NCBI RefSeq assembly: GCF_027409185.1
Contig: NC_084467.1
Coordinates: forward strand, 15,056,501-15,120,500
DNA: 64,000 nt
Direction: 5' to 3'
Source: Cynocephalus volans
Taxonomy: Eukaryota > Chordata > Mammalia > Dermoptera > Cynocephalidae
A program made the translations under genes and the position numbers. Positions 32,501-47,500 of this stretch are shown in pieces. The first letter of the stretch is position 1; the number at the start of each line of letters is the position of its first letter. The notes under the pieces are model-generated. The model was not told the origin of the DNA and ran no database searches. It was given only the letters and a program-made list of their open reading frames with translations.

Positions 32501-35500
32501 ATAACATGTGACTTAGTAACTGATTATGTCAGGTGGCAGGAGAGAGTGAGACTACAGTGAGAAAAAAGTCATGGTTTTGGTCTCTTCTTACATAGTTGAG
32601 TTTGAGAATGATAATGGAGAAGTTGAGAAGGGAGTTTCAGTTTTTGAGGGAGAAGATGAGTCAAGAATTCGATGGTGTCATCTCTTGAGTAATGGGCTTA
32701 GGCAAAAGGTGTAAGAGACGAGGCAAGGGAGGCTTTAGTCTGAATGGTCTTTGAGTGTTTCTTCTTAGTCCTGTAGGTAGCAAGGTTGCTTGCTTTTCTG
32801 GTGCGTCAAAATGGAGATGGAGACTTGGAACAGCAGCCTGTCCTAAAATATATAAGAGGGTTAGTGGAAGATGTAGGCAGGGAAGAAAGGGCCAATGCAG
32901 GCTTTCGGCTTCATCTTTATAATTTCATACTCTGGCTCGGCAGAGATTGAAGGCAGGCCACGGTAAATGGACAGCAACTTTTGTGAGCTCTTCTCTGTTT
33001 GCTTGTGTTATACTAAAGTGTTTTCCTTATTTTCCCACCAGTTTGCTGAAAGATGACTATTTTAATTGCTGTGTTTATACAGCCGAGTTAAATAGCTCAC
33101 TTAAGTGAGTACTTTAGGCAGCGGTTTTGTTAAAAAAAAAAAAAAAAAAAGTATTCTTCGAGGATCTTCTTACTCTGACCCTTGAATAATATCTTAATAG
33201 AAACTTCTTATATGATTTTGTCCTGTAGGAAGAGATAATTTTTTTTTTTATGAATATCCTTTCCTCCTTTACTGTCTTAAGAAAAGCGGTTCTAGTTAAC
33301 TGTTAATTCTGGTTTTAAAATATCTATTTATCTTTTGTCAAATAGTGTTGTAATTTCTAATATGATTTGACCTGATAAATTAAGCCCGTGGACCCAAAAA
33401 CAAACAAAACAAAACAAAACAAATATGCCTGCTTGATTTTGGGAAGGGGCCACTGAGTGGTAGACATAATGGACCCTTGTTTGCTACACATCCCTGTCTC
33501 TCCTTTCCTCTCTTCTTCCGGCCCTTGTTCCTTTCTTTTCTTTTCTCCCCCTAACATTTTTACCCTTCTCTTTGGCCTCTGTTCTTATTCCTGCCACCCA
33601 AATGCATTGCCTCCTTCCTCTATGAAGTCTGAGATTAATGTATCTTTTTTGTTTCCCAGTAACCCTGTCATCATTTAAGAAGTTCCTAGTTGTCCTATTT
33701 GCACAGATCACTATCTGAAATTTGCAGTTTTTTTCTTTACTTGATTATTCCTCCTCACTAGAATGTGAACTTCATCAGAACCAGAGACTGTTTTTTATTT
33801 GTTTTTATTTATTGAAACATGATAGATTGTACATATCTGTGGAGTACATACAGTGTTGACTGTCAATACCTATGTGCAATATGTGATGCTCAAATCAGGG
33901 TAATCAGTATATTCAACATTATACACTGTAATCTGTTTTCATGGCCCTTTACCAATTTCTTATTAACCTCCCCTCTCCCTCCCGCTTTCCCACCTCTGGT
34001 GGCCTCAGTTCTGTTCTCTCCTTTTGAAAGTTCAACCAATGATTGTGATTGTATCTTTTTTTCTTTTTTTATTTCTTTTTCATTTTTTAAACTCCCACTT
34101 ATGAGCAAGGACATGTGGTGTTTTTCTTTCTATGCCTGGGTTATTTCACTTAACATAATTTTCTCGAAATTCATCCATGTTGCTGCAACAGAGACTGTTT
34201 TGTTCATTGTTGATCCCCTAGCCCCTGATGTAGAAGAGGCATACAATAATTATTGTTAAGTGAATGATATATATTGTTGAGAATTTTGTAGACTGTGCTC
34301 TCTTCCTATATTTGCTATTCAGAGTATATTTATTAACCAAATGAATTAGCATTTAAATGAAAAAGTCCAAGTAAGGTTGATTTCATATGAATTTCTGCCA
34401 GTTCACATGTTTGATCATATGTCCTTGTACATTTGGGACTTTTACCAACTTTTTATTTCATCTGGGGATGTAAATTATCCTCAGTAGATCTTAATAATAA
34501 AGTAGTATTAGAAATATTTGGGAGTATTCAACCGAGAAACATAAACCAGAGAGCATTTTTGTGTTTAAACAAGTAGAGGGTGATGTTGGTTTAAGCGGTA
34601 TTGCCAAAGCCTTATTGCAGGAAATTAAAAAGGAGTGAAGAATATTACATTTTTTGAATGGCATGTTCCGTTAGTTTTATGTGAATGCGTCATTAATGGT
34701 TTTTGCTAATTTTATGGATTTATTTTTAAGTTTTATCAGATTTATTGAATGCTCTGGTTTTCTTTTTCCACTCAGTTCAAGGGCTGTGCCATTTATTTTC
34801 CTTGTATGTACTGAGTAATTTGTCTTGCATGTACCCATGAGCATGAATAAGTCACACATTGTTAATGAGACTAGAAGCCATAGTGCTATGTCTTACCAAT
34901 GTAGTAGGCTTAATAGTTCTGGTCTCCACAGGGCTGATTCTTTCAGCCTGGGCTTATCTCTCTGGATTGGAAGGGAGGTTATGTCTGTTTTCTACTTCCC
35001 AGGGAAAATAAGATTTTAGGAGATGAGAAAATCACAGTTACAAGATTTCCAGAGTGTTCCCTGAGGTTTGAGAATTTCTGAGCCTTGCAGGTGTGGGTCA
35101 TGGAAGCTCTGTCATTGCCCTTAGAGTCCTGTTACAACTCCCTCTTGAATGCTGAAGTCTTATACTTGGCAGGCTGTGGACCTCATGACCAAGTTGATGT
35201 TGTCTGTGTGACAGTGAGCAGGCCTCAGAGTGCAGATTTGCAGGAGGATGCTTTGAGGAAAATCTAATCCCAGTGCTTCCTAGATTTATATGGTGGTCCT
35301 GAAATTCCCTAATGTGACTTGGAAAGCTTTAAAATTGGCTGTGTCCCTTTTCCTTCCCATTTTGCTGCCACTATGAGACCAGAGTAAGGAATATCTGGTT
35401 TTACTAATCTATGTATTGGCCAGGAATTCTAGTATATTCTTTTCTTTTTTCCTGCAGCTTGCAAATAAGTATTCTAGTTTATTCTAAAAGAGGGAAAGGA

Positions 35501-38500
35501 GATGTCATGGTTGGGGAAGGGGTTGCCCAAGGCTGTAATACTTTCATGAAAAAAGCTGTCCTTGCAAGCCAGGTCTATCAATCACAACATTATCTTAGTA
35601 ACAAGGAAAAATGCAAGTCATGGACATTTGTGAGCAGCCCTAGAATGTATTCAGTTCAATGAACTATGGCAGCATACACAGGCTTTTTGTTTTTCTTTTC
35701 CCAGTGTTTTCCATCAGAAATAAAAAGTCATTTGCCACATAAGATGTTTCAATCAACAGCAGACTGTATATACAATGGTGGTCCCTTAGGATTATAATAC
35801 CATATTTTTACTGTACCTTTTCTATGTTTAGATTACAAACACAAATACCATTGTGTTACAATTGCCTACAGTATTCAGTATAGTAACATGCTATACAGAT
35901 TTGTCACTTAAGAGCAATAGGCTATCTATATACCGTATAGCCTTAGTGCATGGTTGGCCATACTGTCAAGGTTTGTGTAATTACACTCTGTGATGTCACA
36001 CAATGACAAAATTACCTAATGATGAATTTCTCAGAATGTATTCTTGTTGTTAAGTGACGCGTGACTGTATGCCAATAAGTACCTCTCTGTGCCTCTGTTT
36101 CCTCCTCTATAAAATGATAGTAATTGCCTCAAAGGGTTGTTGCAAGTAAGGATAAAATGAGATAATCTCTGTAGAGGAGTTAGGACATTGCCTGTACTTA
36201 ATAAATATTTAACTGCAGACATGTAAACAAAGTGTAGAGATCATGAGTTTAAATAATGAACATATTTACTCTGATCTTGGTTATTGTGGATGGTATAGAA
36301 GCCTGACAATATTCCAGTTTATGTATGTAATAGTAATTGTTAGTGCATGTTTCTCAAAACAATTTAATACCTGGCATTATAGCAAGCCTTGGCAAGGGGT
36401 GGCGCATGGATGAATAGGCACTGGTCCTGCCCTTGAGGGGCTTACTTCCTTGAGGAATGTGAAAAGGAGGAAGTGACATTTGAGCTCTATCCGGAGAATA
36501 TGTAGACAGTTTAATAGGTGGACCAGGTGGAGGACAGCATTTCAGGCCCCCAAATCTGTCCAGTGTCCTAGAGGAGAGACTTTGGCTCCTTCAGGGAATG
36601 ATGAGAATGATTACCATTTACTGAGCACTTTACCATGTGCCAGGCACTGTGGGAAGCATGTTATGTTTTACATGCATTATCTCTTTAATCCTCATAGCCT
36701 TGTGGGATATTTCCCCCACTTTTTACAGTGAGAAAATGGAAGCTCACGGTGCTGAGTTGCTTCTCTAATATCATAGCCACAGCTACAAAGGCGCAGGGGG
36801 CGGGGCGGAGCTGACCACCGTTCCATCTGCCTTCCAGAGCCCACGCTAGTAGCTACTGCATGTTAATGCAGGAGGTTTTATCCTGGGGGGGGGGTCAAAG
36901 GGCTTATGTGGGGAGGGGCAAAAGATGAGGCAGGAAAGGAAGAAAGGGTGGAGGGAGTTAACTGAGGGCTTACTACATGCTAAGAAGTTTGGATTTCATC
37001 GTAAAGGCAATGGTGAAGCCATTGGTTTTTTAGTTTTTTAAAATATATCTGTAGAGATTGTTATATCATGATGTTTTCAGGTGAACTTGGACATAGAAAT
37101 AGATTCTGTTATGCAATATAGAACTAACTTCCAGAAACCAATATAAACATACTGGTCTTTTTCTCAAACTGCTTTATTGAGACATATTCAACATACCGTA
37201 AATTCTCCTATATAAGTGTACAATTTTGGTATATTCACAGAATTGTGCAACTATCACCACATCTGATTTTAGAATATTTTAAATTTCCCTCTAAAGAAAC
37301 CCCAATACAGTTGTTCCCATTCCCCATTCCCAATCCCTCACCCTAACCCCAAGCAACCACTAATCTACTTTCTGTTTGTGGAATTTCCTATTCTGGACAT
37401 TTCACATAAATGGAATTATACAATATGTAGTCTTTTGCGTCTGGCTTCTTTCACTTAGTGTAATGTTTTCAAGGTTCATCTATGTTGTGGCATGCATCAG
37501 TACTTCATTCGTTTTTTTTTTCCCCCGAAAGATGACCAGTAAGGGGATCTTAACCCTCGACTTGGTGTTGTCAGCACCACGCTCTCCCAAGTGAGCGAAC
37601 CGGCCATCCCTATATAGGGATCTGAACCCATGGCCTTGGTGTTATCAGCACCACACTCTCCCGAGTGAGCCACGGGCCGGCCCTGTACTTCATTCTTTTT
37701 TGTTACCAAATAATATTCTGTGGTATGGCTGTACCACATTTTGTTTATCCATTTATCAGTTGATGGCCATTTAGGTTGTTAATACACTTTTGACTGTTAC
37801 GAATAATGCTGCTGTAACCAAGTACACAACAAATTTTTATGTGGACGTATGTTTTCATTTCTCTTGGGTATGTACCTAGGAGTGGAATTGCTGGGTTGTG
37901 TGGCAACTCTATGTTTAGCATTTGAGGAAATTCTTTGAATGTTAAGCTGAAGAGTGACATGGTTGAATTTCTGATTTTGAAGATATCAGTGAAGTAGATG
38001 AGAATGAACTGGAGAGGACCAGAATGAAGGCAAGGAGATGGGTTAATATGTTATTGCAAAATTATGCCAAAGATGAGATGAGCCGATGAGAGGAGGCCCA
38101 AGATGGAAGCAGGAGTGGAGACAGGTATAATGGTGTCAATACAGAGGTAGTATTTACAGAACTTGAAATGCAGGCTCAGGAGTGGGAGGAGTCGGGGGGT
38201 GCCAAATGGGAATGGTTTTGCTGTTGACAAATAGGGGGGGCAGGAGCGGAGCCCAAGCAACATCTTGCGTTTATTACTTTCTAGTGTGTGTTGAGATAGG
38301 TCACTGGTTATATGCCAGTGCCATTTCATACTTCAGTCAGCAGAGATGAAAGTTATTGATTTGCCATGCATTGATCTTCATGAAAAGAAAGAATCTGGCC
38401 TTGTTCCTTCGTTGTTAAGAAAGTAAGACATAAGTGACTTAGCAGCTGACCTGCCTTGGAATTATCCAGCAGATTTTGTGTATTCATCTGATAATCAATT

Positions 38501-41500
38501 AAGTATAGTTAACTTGTTTAAAGCCATTTTAGTGTTAAAAAATACTTTAACATTAAAAAGAGAATTGAATAAAGAGGCCATTGAATAAAGTCATGGAAAA
38601 AAAAAGCAAATTATTGTTTTTCTTTAAGTATCAGTTCATCTGATAAATGTGGGTTACCACAAAGCGTTGGTGGCTCACCAAAAATTGCCTTTTGGTAGCC
38701 TGTGTTTGCAAACTGATACCTTTCCATTTCATGGAGTTACATCAATTAGGCTAAACTAAAATACTTCAAAGGTTTTGGGTTGTTTATTGGTTTGGGTTTC
38801 AAATTGGTACATGTTAATTGTTGAATTGGTAGCCCTATTTTGTTCATTTTATGTATTCTAAACGATGTGAACAAAAATACTTTTTTCATTTGTGGCAGCA
38901 ATATGAATAATGGAACATCGTGATCTTGCTAGAGGAGAATTTTCTGTTAGTATTACAGAATAATGTAACTAGGCACTATAGGGAACTTGAAAACATATTT
39001 AAATTTTTATTCTGGCTGTGGTTTTATGCTTTCCTAAAATGTGGCCTCAAACAGTTTATTAGTAAATATGCTGAATTGCTTTCTTTGGCAAGTGCATTTC
39101 AGTACTGAATCCAAGTAAAAATACAAATATTTACTTATAAAAGTCGTTTGGTGTGGAAATATTTTTATATGGCCATTGACCCACTAGTGAAATGTTAGGG
39201 CATTGCTAGATTGGATCCTGTTTATTTAAAGGAAAAGAGAGAGAAAGCTAACATTAATTGAATGCCTGTTAATGTGCCACCATATTTGGTACACTAATAT
39301 ATTATCCCTTTTTTACTTCCCAGCAACTCAGTGAGGAAGTTTATAACATCTCTATTTTTCAAGCAAGAAAAATAATGCTCAAAGAAGTTTATAGAAATTG
39401 AGAAGCTGATTTTAAAATCTATATGAAAATGTAAACAATCCAAAATAGGGCTGGCCAGTTAGCTCAGTTGGTTAGAGCGTGGTGCTGATAGCACCAAGGT
39501 CCAGGGTTCAATCTCTGTACTGGCCAGCCACCAAAAAAAAAAAAAAAAAAAAAAAAAATAATAAAAATCCAAAGACCAAAATAGCCAAAGCAATTTTTAA
39601 AAAGAACAAAGTTAGAGGACTTATATTACCTGACTTCAAGACTTATTGTAAAGCTTACAAGACAGTGTGATATTTTGAAAAAGGGATAAACATAGAAATC
39701 AGTAGAATAGGATAGAGTCCAGAAATAGACCCATAAATATATGGTCAATTCATTTTCAACAGAGGCAATTTAATGGGGAAAGGAAGGTCTTTTCAGCAAA
39801 TTGTGCTAGAGCAACTGGGTATTCATATATAGAAAAAAAATGAACCTCACTTGAGAGGATCATAATAGACCTAAATGTAAAAACTAAAACTATAAAACTT
39901 CTAGAAGAAAACATAGGGGAAAAACTTTGACTTTGGCATCGGAAAAGTTTTCTTAGGTGGCAAAAAGCAAAAATTACAAAGAAAAAAGTGATGTACTAGA
40001 TTTGATAAAAGTTAAAAATTTTTGCTCTTTGAATGACACCTTTAAGAGAACAAAAAGGCAAGCCATGGAATATGAGAAAAGACTTGTAACATATGTATCT
40101 GATAAAGGACTTGCTTCCGGAATATATAAAGAACTCTTAAATTTAATCATGAGAAGACAGACAACCCATGGATAAAATGTTTGAAAAGACTTAAGAAGTT
40201 ATACTAATGGTAAATAAGCACATGAAAAGATGCTTAACAACAATGGTCTTTAGGGAAATGCAAATTGAAATCAGGAGATACCCCTCCCTACACACTAATT
40301 AAAATAGCTGAAATTAAAAAGAACTAGAATACTTAGGGTTGACTAAGATGTGGAGCAACTGGAACTCTTGTATACTGTTGATGGGAATGTAAAATGGTAG
40401 AACTGCTTTGGCAGTTTCTTATAAAGTTACACATATTATCTAGCCATTCTTCTGCTTCCCAAGAGAGAAGAAAACTTGTCACAAAGACTTGTATATGAAT
40501 GTTCATAGCAGCTTTATTCATAATACCCTGAAATTGAAAACAGCCCAGGTGTCCATCAACTGATGAATGGATAAACAAAATGTGTACTATTCTTAGAGTG
40601 GAATATTCATAATAAAAAGGAACTAACTACTGATATATACAGCCACATCGATACATTTCAGCATCATTTTGTTGAATGAAAGAAGTTAGATACAAAAGAG
40701 TACATACTATATGATTCCATTTATATATAAAATTCTAGAAAAAACAAACCAATCTATAGCTTCAGAAAGGTAAGTGCTGCTGGGGGCAAAGGATGGAGAG
40801 AGGAATGGACTGCAAAGGAGCACAAGGAAACTTCGGGGGTGACAGCAGTGTTCCGTTTCTTGATTTTGGTGGTAGTTTCACAAGTATATGTATCTGTCAA
40901 AACTCATTGAATTATATACTTTAAATGGGTACAGTTTATTGTACGTAAATTACACCTCAAAAAGTTATTTAAAACCAAAGCATTCACCAGATGGTAGATG
41001 AAAAAATGAAAAATAAAATGAAAACAAAAAGAATGAAAAATTCCAAGTGTGGTGAGGATATAGAGCAGCCTTAATTCAGACACTGCTTTTAGACACTGCT
41101 TGTGGGAGTATGAATTGGTGCAACCACTTTGGAAAACTGGCAGTATCTACTAAAGCTAACCATAGGTGTACCCTATGACCCAGCAGTTCCATCCATGCCT
41201 TGGTATATGCATACATATGTTCACCAAATGACTTAGACTAGAATGTTCGTAGAATACTGTTTAGCACCAAACTGGAAACTGCCCAAATGCCTATCAAAAA
41301 AATCGGTAAGTAAATTGTGGTACATTAGTGTAATGGAATAGTATAATAATGAACAAACTACAATCATTCACAAAAGTGTTGGGCCAAAGTACTTACTGTG
41401 TGATTCCATTGAAACAAAGTTTGAAAACAGGCAAAACTACTCTGTTGTTAGAAGTCAGAATATGGTTATCCTTGCATGGAGAGAGTTGACTAAGGGAGCA

Positions 41501-44500
41501 TGAGACAAGCCTCTAAAGAAGCTGGTAGTCTTCTGTTTCTTGCTCTGGTTGCTGGTAACATTGGGTGTGTTGAGTCTGAAAATTCATGGAGTGGAAACTT
41601 AATTGTGCAACTTTATGTAATATTTTAGATAAAATGTTTTTAGAAGACATGTACTGTCACAGAAAGGTGTCCCATTGTGAAGTGAGAAAAGCAAGTTGCA
41701 GAATATCATGTGTGATATATGATCCCATTTATATAAATGGAATGATAAACAATAAATTTAGTCTAAATTATCTCTAGGTAATGATAATGATGCTTGTCGG
41801 GAAGGATCATTAACTTTGCTGTTTTTATAATTAAGAAAATACACAAATGAAGACAGTTTTTGTTCAAAAAAACTATTTACTGAGTTTAGCCAATTCCTGT
41901 AGTTGAGGATTATGAAACATCTTTAAATAAATAAGTCTAGTTTTGTTTAGTAAAGTGAACGTGTTTCTTTAAACTTTTCACCAGTTGTGAAATACTTTGG
42001 CATCCATTAATGAAGTTTCTCGTAGGTTGACAGGTTAATGGGATTTGCTCTTGGTGGGTATGATGTCTCATTGGTGTTTTCTTGGATGGCCCTAGTTGAA
42101 ATAACCTCTGTGGATTCATATACTCATAGAATGGTAGAACTCTAGAACTGAAAGGAACCTTAGGGATTCATTTGCTCCAGTGATTTTTAACTGTCTTTGA
42201 AAGTACCTCGGGTTGCACTGGGTGGGAGTAGGTACCTGAGAGGAAAGTGAGGCAAGGCTGAACAAGTGGATTTCTGGGTTTCTAGTCAGGCCTCCTGTGC
42301 CCCCTGCCCCGCTAAAGCACCTCCACTTTGAGCTGGTTTTTGTGAGCACATTTATTTTCTATGTAACATTTTATTTGGTAAATAAAATTGCATTGCTTTG
42401 GGAGACAAAAAAAGAGCTGATAACCACTAATTTATTTCACCCCTCTGGTTTCACAGATTAGAAAGTTGATCCCTAGGGAAGTTGAGACTTGTTCCCTAGG
42501 GTCATTCAGGTAGAATGATTTGTTTGGAACCCATTTCTTGCTGTGTCCTGGATACTGGACAAATTTGTCCATGAGACTGCTGCTTTACTGGTCTTCTGAT
42601 CCCAGCTGTATCTTCTCCTGGATTTTTCCAACCGTCGGAGTCCCACACACTTGGTGCACACACACATAGATCTCCCTGTTTCTACCCTCTACCACTGACC
42701 TATGTAACTTAGTTTGGAGCGTGGTTTAAGGTACTATTACTACTGAAAGTGGCTGGTTCCTCTTTCAGTACTTATGATTATAGCAGAGACCATCCCTAAC
42801 AGATGTCTGTCTAGAAACTTGAGTCTTGTAACAAACAGGGAGTTTATTAATCACCAGTTTTCAAGATGTGCTGTATAGAGTTCTAGAGTTTGTGAGGCCC
42901 CTCTGAGATAAGGATGGGGTTCAGAAGGTAGGACCTAGATGCTACTTGGACTCCTCAAATAGCAGCTTAGTTTTTATTTATTGAATGTTTCTCTGGACAA
43001 AAGAGAGGTCTTCTCTGCTTCGGAGGAAAGAAGGGAAAAGAAGGGAAAAAGGAAGGAAATTGTGAAAACTACTGATTTAGCTCAGCCTTTCACTGTAAGA
43101 ATGAGGAAGCTGGGGGCCTTCAATGTTAATCTCCTTTAGCTGCAGAAGCAGTGTGGAATAGTGAAAGGAAGAGTGGCCTAGAACCAAGTGACTTTGGGAT
43201 GCCAGTCCCTACATAGTTTTGACAAGGCCCAGGATGAGATAATTAATGTGAAAGCATTTTGTAAATTGTAAACCCCTAGACCAGTGGTTCTCAATGGGGA
43301 ATGGTGATTCCCTCCCCCACCCTGGGGACATTTGGCAATGTCTGGAAATGTGTTTGATTGTCATAGTGCGGGGAGGGGAAATGGGAGTGCTCCTGACATC
43401 TAGTGGGTAAAGGCCAGGGATGCTGCTAAACATCCTGTGGTGCACAGGACAGTCCCCCCACAAAGAATTATTCAGCCCCAAATGTCAATAGTATTGAGAT
43501 TGAGAAACCCTGTCCTAGACAAGTGGAACTACCCCAAAATTCTGACTTTCTAGACACACCCTTTTCAGATTAATACACAGCACAGGGTCATATATTTATA
43601 CATCTATATGCACATATGCTTTCAGCAATGGAAAACAAGATGGGAAATGAAGTGAAGGGAAAAAAAGAGGAAAAAACCCAATAATTAAAACGACTTTAAA
43701 GAATGCATAGTCCTTAATTCTTAGTTTTTTTTTTTTTTAACCAAATGCATGCTTGTAAAACAAAAGGGACAAAAGAACTGTGTTCGTAAAGTGAAAGTCT
43801 GTTGGAATCTAGATGGTGACTGTTAACAGTTAATAATTTAACTTATTGGGTTGTCAGGTTAGCTCAGTTTGAGTGCAGTGTCATAACATCAAGGTCAAGA
43901 GTTTGAATCTCTGTACTGGCCACCCCCCCCCCCCCCAAAAAAAATGCTCTTAAGACAGCATGAAAGGAACAGGAAATAAAGAATAAACTTGAGTACAAAT
44001 TAGAAAAAATATTGGAAGAGTCTCTTGGTTAAGTAAGTCTCTAGATAGGTGAGAAGGTGGTAATAGGAGGCAATGGGTTGATATCGATGGGTAACAGGGA
44101 AATGAGTAGATTGCTGGGACGAGGCAAGAGGACACGTGGGCTGGCAGATCGCAGTGTGCCCCAGGTGCTTGTTTACAATTAGGTATACTTTCCAAGTCAC
44201 TTCAGTTATGTACCTTCAGGTAGAATGTTAAAACTATTTGAGTAATAGTTAACAGTGTATTTGGGAGGAATTAAAATCCAGGGCTCTTATACTTCAGTTT
44301 TCTTTATCCAACCTAAACCATTAGAATGCTTAGGATAATTTATAATATTGTAGTGCTCTGACATAATTGTTGACAGATTTGTAGACTTACCTTACTTTGA
44401 CAAATGTTTACAAGTTTGAACAAATGTTTCTGATTGTTTGTTGGAACCCGCACATATAAAACACTCAAAATTCCTGTTTGATAGATTTTAAATGATTAAC

Positions 44501-47500
44501 TGAAGCATATGATTTAAGCAGCATAATTCACTTTTTAACTAGGAAGATAGTCCTAAGAAAGCTGCCAGTTTCTTGGCATCATTTCAGATGACTAAATTGA
44601 AATCCATTAGTTGTAGGAATTTTTTTTTAACCATTTCAGCATAGTTCTGTATATGACAAGCCCTGAACTTGTGAGATCATAAATATCCCATTCTGATTAG
44701 AAGCAAAAATGTTTTACTGTCCCAATCATGTATTTTGTCTTGACACTAGAATAAGTGCTACTAATCTTATGTATTCACAGAAAAGATTGTTGGTGACCAT
44801 TGAAAAGTCATAATTTATTTTTCTCCTTATTCCAGCTGCAACTTGAAATTTATTTTATTTCAGCTCATAACTTCTACTTTAGAAGACTTTTTTCTTTACT
44901 CGTTTCACCAGAAGTAAATTCTTGGTTTCTTAATGTGTGTAAGTCCAGTTATTTGGAGAGGTTTATTATGGAGCTTGCTAGAGCAGTGGAGCTTTTAAGA
45001 AAGACTATAGAATATGACTGGAATATAAAGGCAGCAGCATGCTGTTTCCCAGTCTTATAGTCTTTGGTGCCTTATTAGAGCCTGATTTGAAGAGCAAAGA
45101 AGTTGCTTACTCACAGAAGGCCCTGACATTCAGGCAAGTCCCTCCAACACCTTTGTAAATGCTGATTTGGAATATTCATCATTTGTACCAACAGTATCTT
45201 ATGTATAAAACCATTGGTATACCTTAAAAATATTTGACCTCTTGTCTATGTCCATTTATCTTTGTCCACTATACCCTTATCTATGGATCCCTTACCTACC
45301 AGTCGTCGTTAGGTGTGGTCACTTCTACTCCTCAGAAGTTCCTAGTCCTGGTCAAAGACTTGCTTCAACCTGTACGGCCTACCTTTAATACCATCTCTTT
45401 CATTTCTGCCTAGTGTGGAATACAGGAAAGGTAGAGGGAGGGCTGTTGAGAGAGCATGTAAGGTAACATTTTTAGTCCGATGAGCATAGAAGAGAGAATC
45501 TGAAGTCTGGGCCTTGTTAGCAATGGCTTCTTGCTAAGGGACGTCTTCATCTTTGATGGAGCCTTCTTCAGATTCATCCTCATTGCTGCTGGAAGTGAAC
45601 TGTGTAAAGTATGCATCTGATACATTGCCTCTATACTTAATTCCTTTTCTTGCTTCTCTATTGCTTATAGGATAGAGGCCATGATCCTTTATATGGCATA
45701 AAAGCCTGTCTTGGTTTATCTCCTACCTCACACTTACTAATTTGGCAACAAGGAGCTCCTTGTAGCCCATTTCTCTTGTCACCATCCCTCCCCCTTCTTT
45801 CTCTAACCCTCCAGGATGGTTTGGGGATCTCTCAGTGCTTCTAGTACATTCTGTTTCAGTCATTATACCTTGTACTCTGTGTTTCTAATTAGCAGTTGGC
45901 TCCAACACTAGACAGTAAACTTAGTATTATTATTGCTTATTATTCCCCAGGGCCTGGCATAGGGCCTGGAACACAGTAGGTACTCCATTTGTATAATCTA
46001 GGAAATGCCCACATGTAGTGTTGGCCAGAATGAGTTTTGGAAAGTGTTTAGTTTCCTTCGGTGAGTGCAAAACTAATTTATTACAATAGCTTCACCTGTC
46101 TGCGAGGAGGACACACTGGAAGCACTATAACGTCGTGATGAACGGCCGGGCGTCTGGAGTCAGGCTGCCTGGCATCCAGTGCCAGATTTGTGATTCAAGG
46201 CAAGTTGCTTAGCGTTTCCATGCCTCAGTTTCTTCATCTATAAAAGGGGGCTCATGAAAGAAGTTTATTGTGAGGATTAGATAAGAATTTTATTTGGTTT
46301 GTTTTTTGCAGCTGGTGGGTAGGGGGATCTGAACCTGTGACCTTAGTGTTCATAAGGCTGTGCTCTAACCAACTGAGCTAATGGGCCAGTTATATAGGAA
46401 AATTTAATCCTGGAGCATAAATGCTTAGTGAATGCCCTTACCTTTATTTGCTATTGTATGGTATTCCTGAAAACAACATAGAAATTTTTATAAATCAAGT
46501 TCTGTTTTCGACTGATTAAGGGAATTTGGTATTAAAAGGTTATTTGATGTCTTATAAATAGCATCACCATTTTTATTGTTATTCAGGTAGAAGTTTTCAG
46601 TATTTTCTTTAACAGCCTTCCCCCGCTGCACCCTCCCCGCTAAAACCCCAGATACACATATACACACTTAATCAATTGTTAAGTCCTATAAATTCTGGCA
46701 GCAAAATATCTCTTCCTTTCCGAGCAATCCTACACACTTTAGTCAGATGAATCTTCCTAAAGCATAGCTTCAGTGATGTTATTCCTCTTTAAACACTCTT
46801 CAGGGAAGCGCACTGCTTACTGAATGAAATGCTGTGTAGACTCCTTGGCCCAGCTTCTAATGCCTTCGGCAGAATGGCCCAAGATTGCTCTCTAGCCTTA
46901 TCTCCTGCTGTTCTCCTGGACATGCCTCAAGCTTCAGCCAGTCTGGGCCACTCCTCATTTCCCTGCACAGCCCTGCATTGCTGCCGCTGGGTGGAGTGTG
47001 TTGCCATCCCCCCAAACTCTGGCTTATAGACGAAGCATAACCACGGTGCAACACTTCCCATTTTTCAAAGAATAAACACTATATACTTGACTGATGTTCC
47101 CCAAGGATAAAGAAATTTTTCTCCAGTGCCTTTTACAGAATAAATGCTAATAAATGGTGATCAAGTCAATGTGTGCAAGGGAAAGAAATTATTCTTGTTT
47201 TTCCATTGAATTTTTCATTTGAGTCACAGGAATAGGCAACAATACAATAGCTATAAGGATGTATACCTCATTCTTATGTTTAGTTTCATAAGGATGAAAA
47301 TCCAGTTACGGATAGAGATGAGGAGAAGCTAGAAATATTGGAGATGTTAGGAAAGAAGGAACTTGCTGGAAAATACCCTTTTGAGCAGTTTATAGTAGGC
47401 CTCAGCCCATTTGGATTCATTTTATCTCCAGCAAATGCACAGAGGAAAGTGTTTCCTCTCTTGATTTGTTGACTATTTCTCATTGATTCTAAGTAATTTT

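Noticed and set aside
33819..34259. 146-codon ORF
   Set aside because: Antisense of a 5'-truncated L1 3' end; no protein features beyond T-rich hydrophobicity.
45534..45640. Acidic Ser/Glu-rich minus-strand peptide reminiscent of a protein C-terminus
   Set aside because: Only about 35 codons, no start codon, no recognisable parent protein and no flanking coding similarity. A processed pseudogene fragment cannot be shown.
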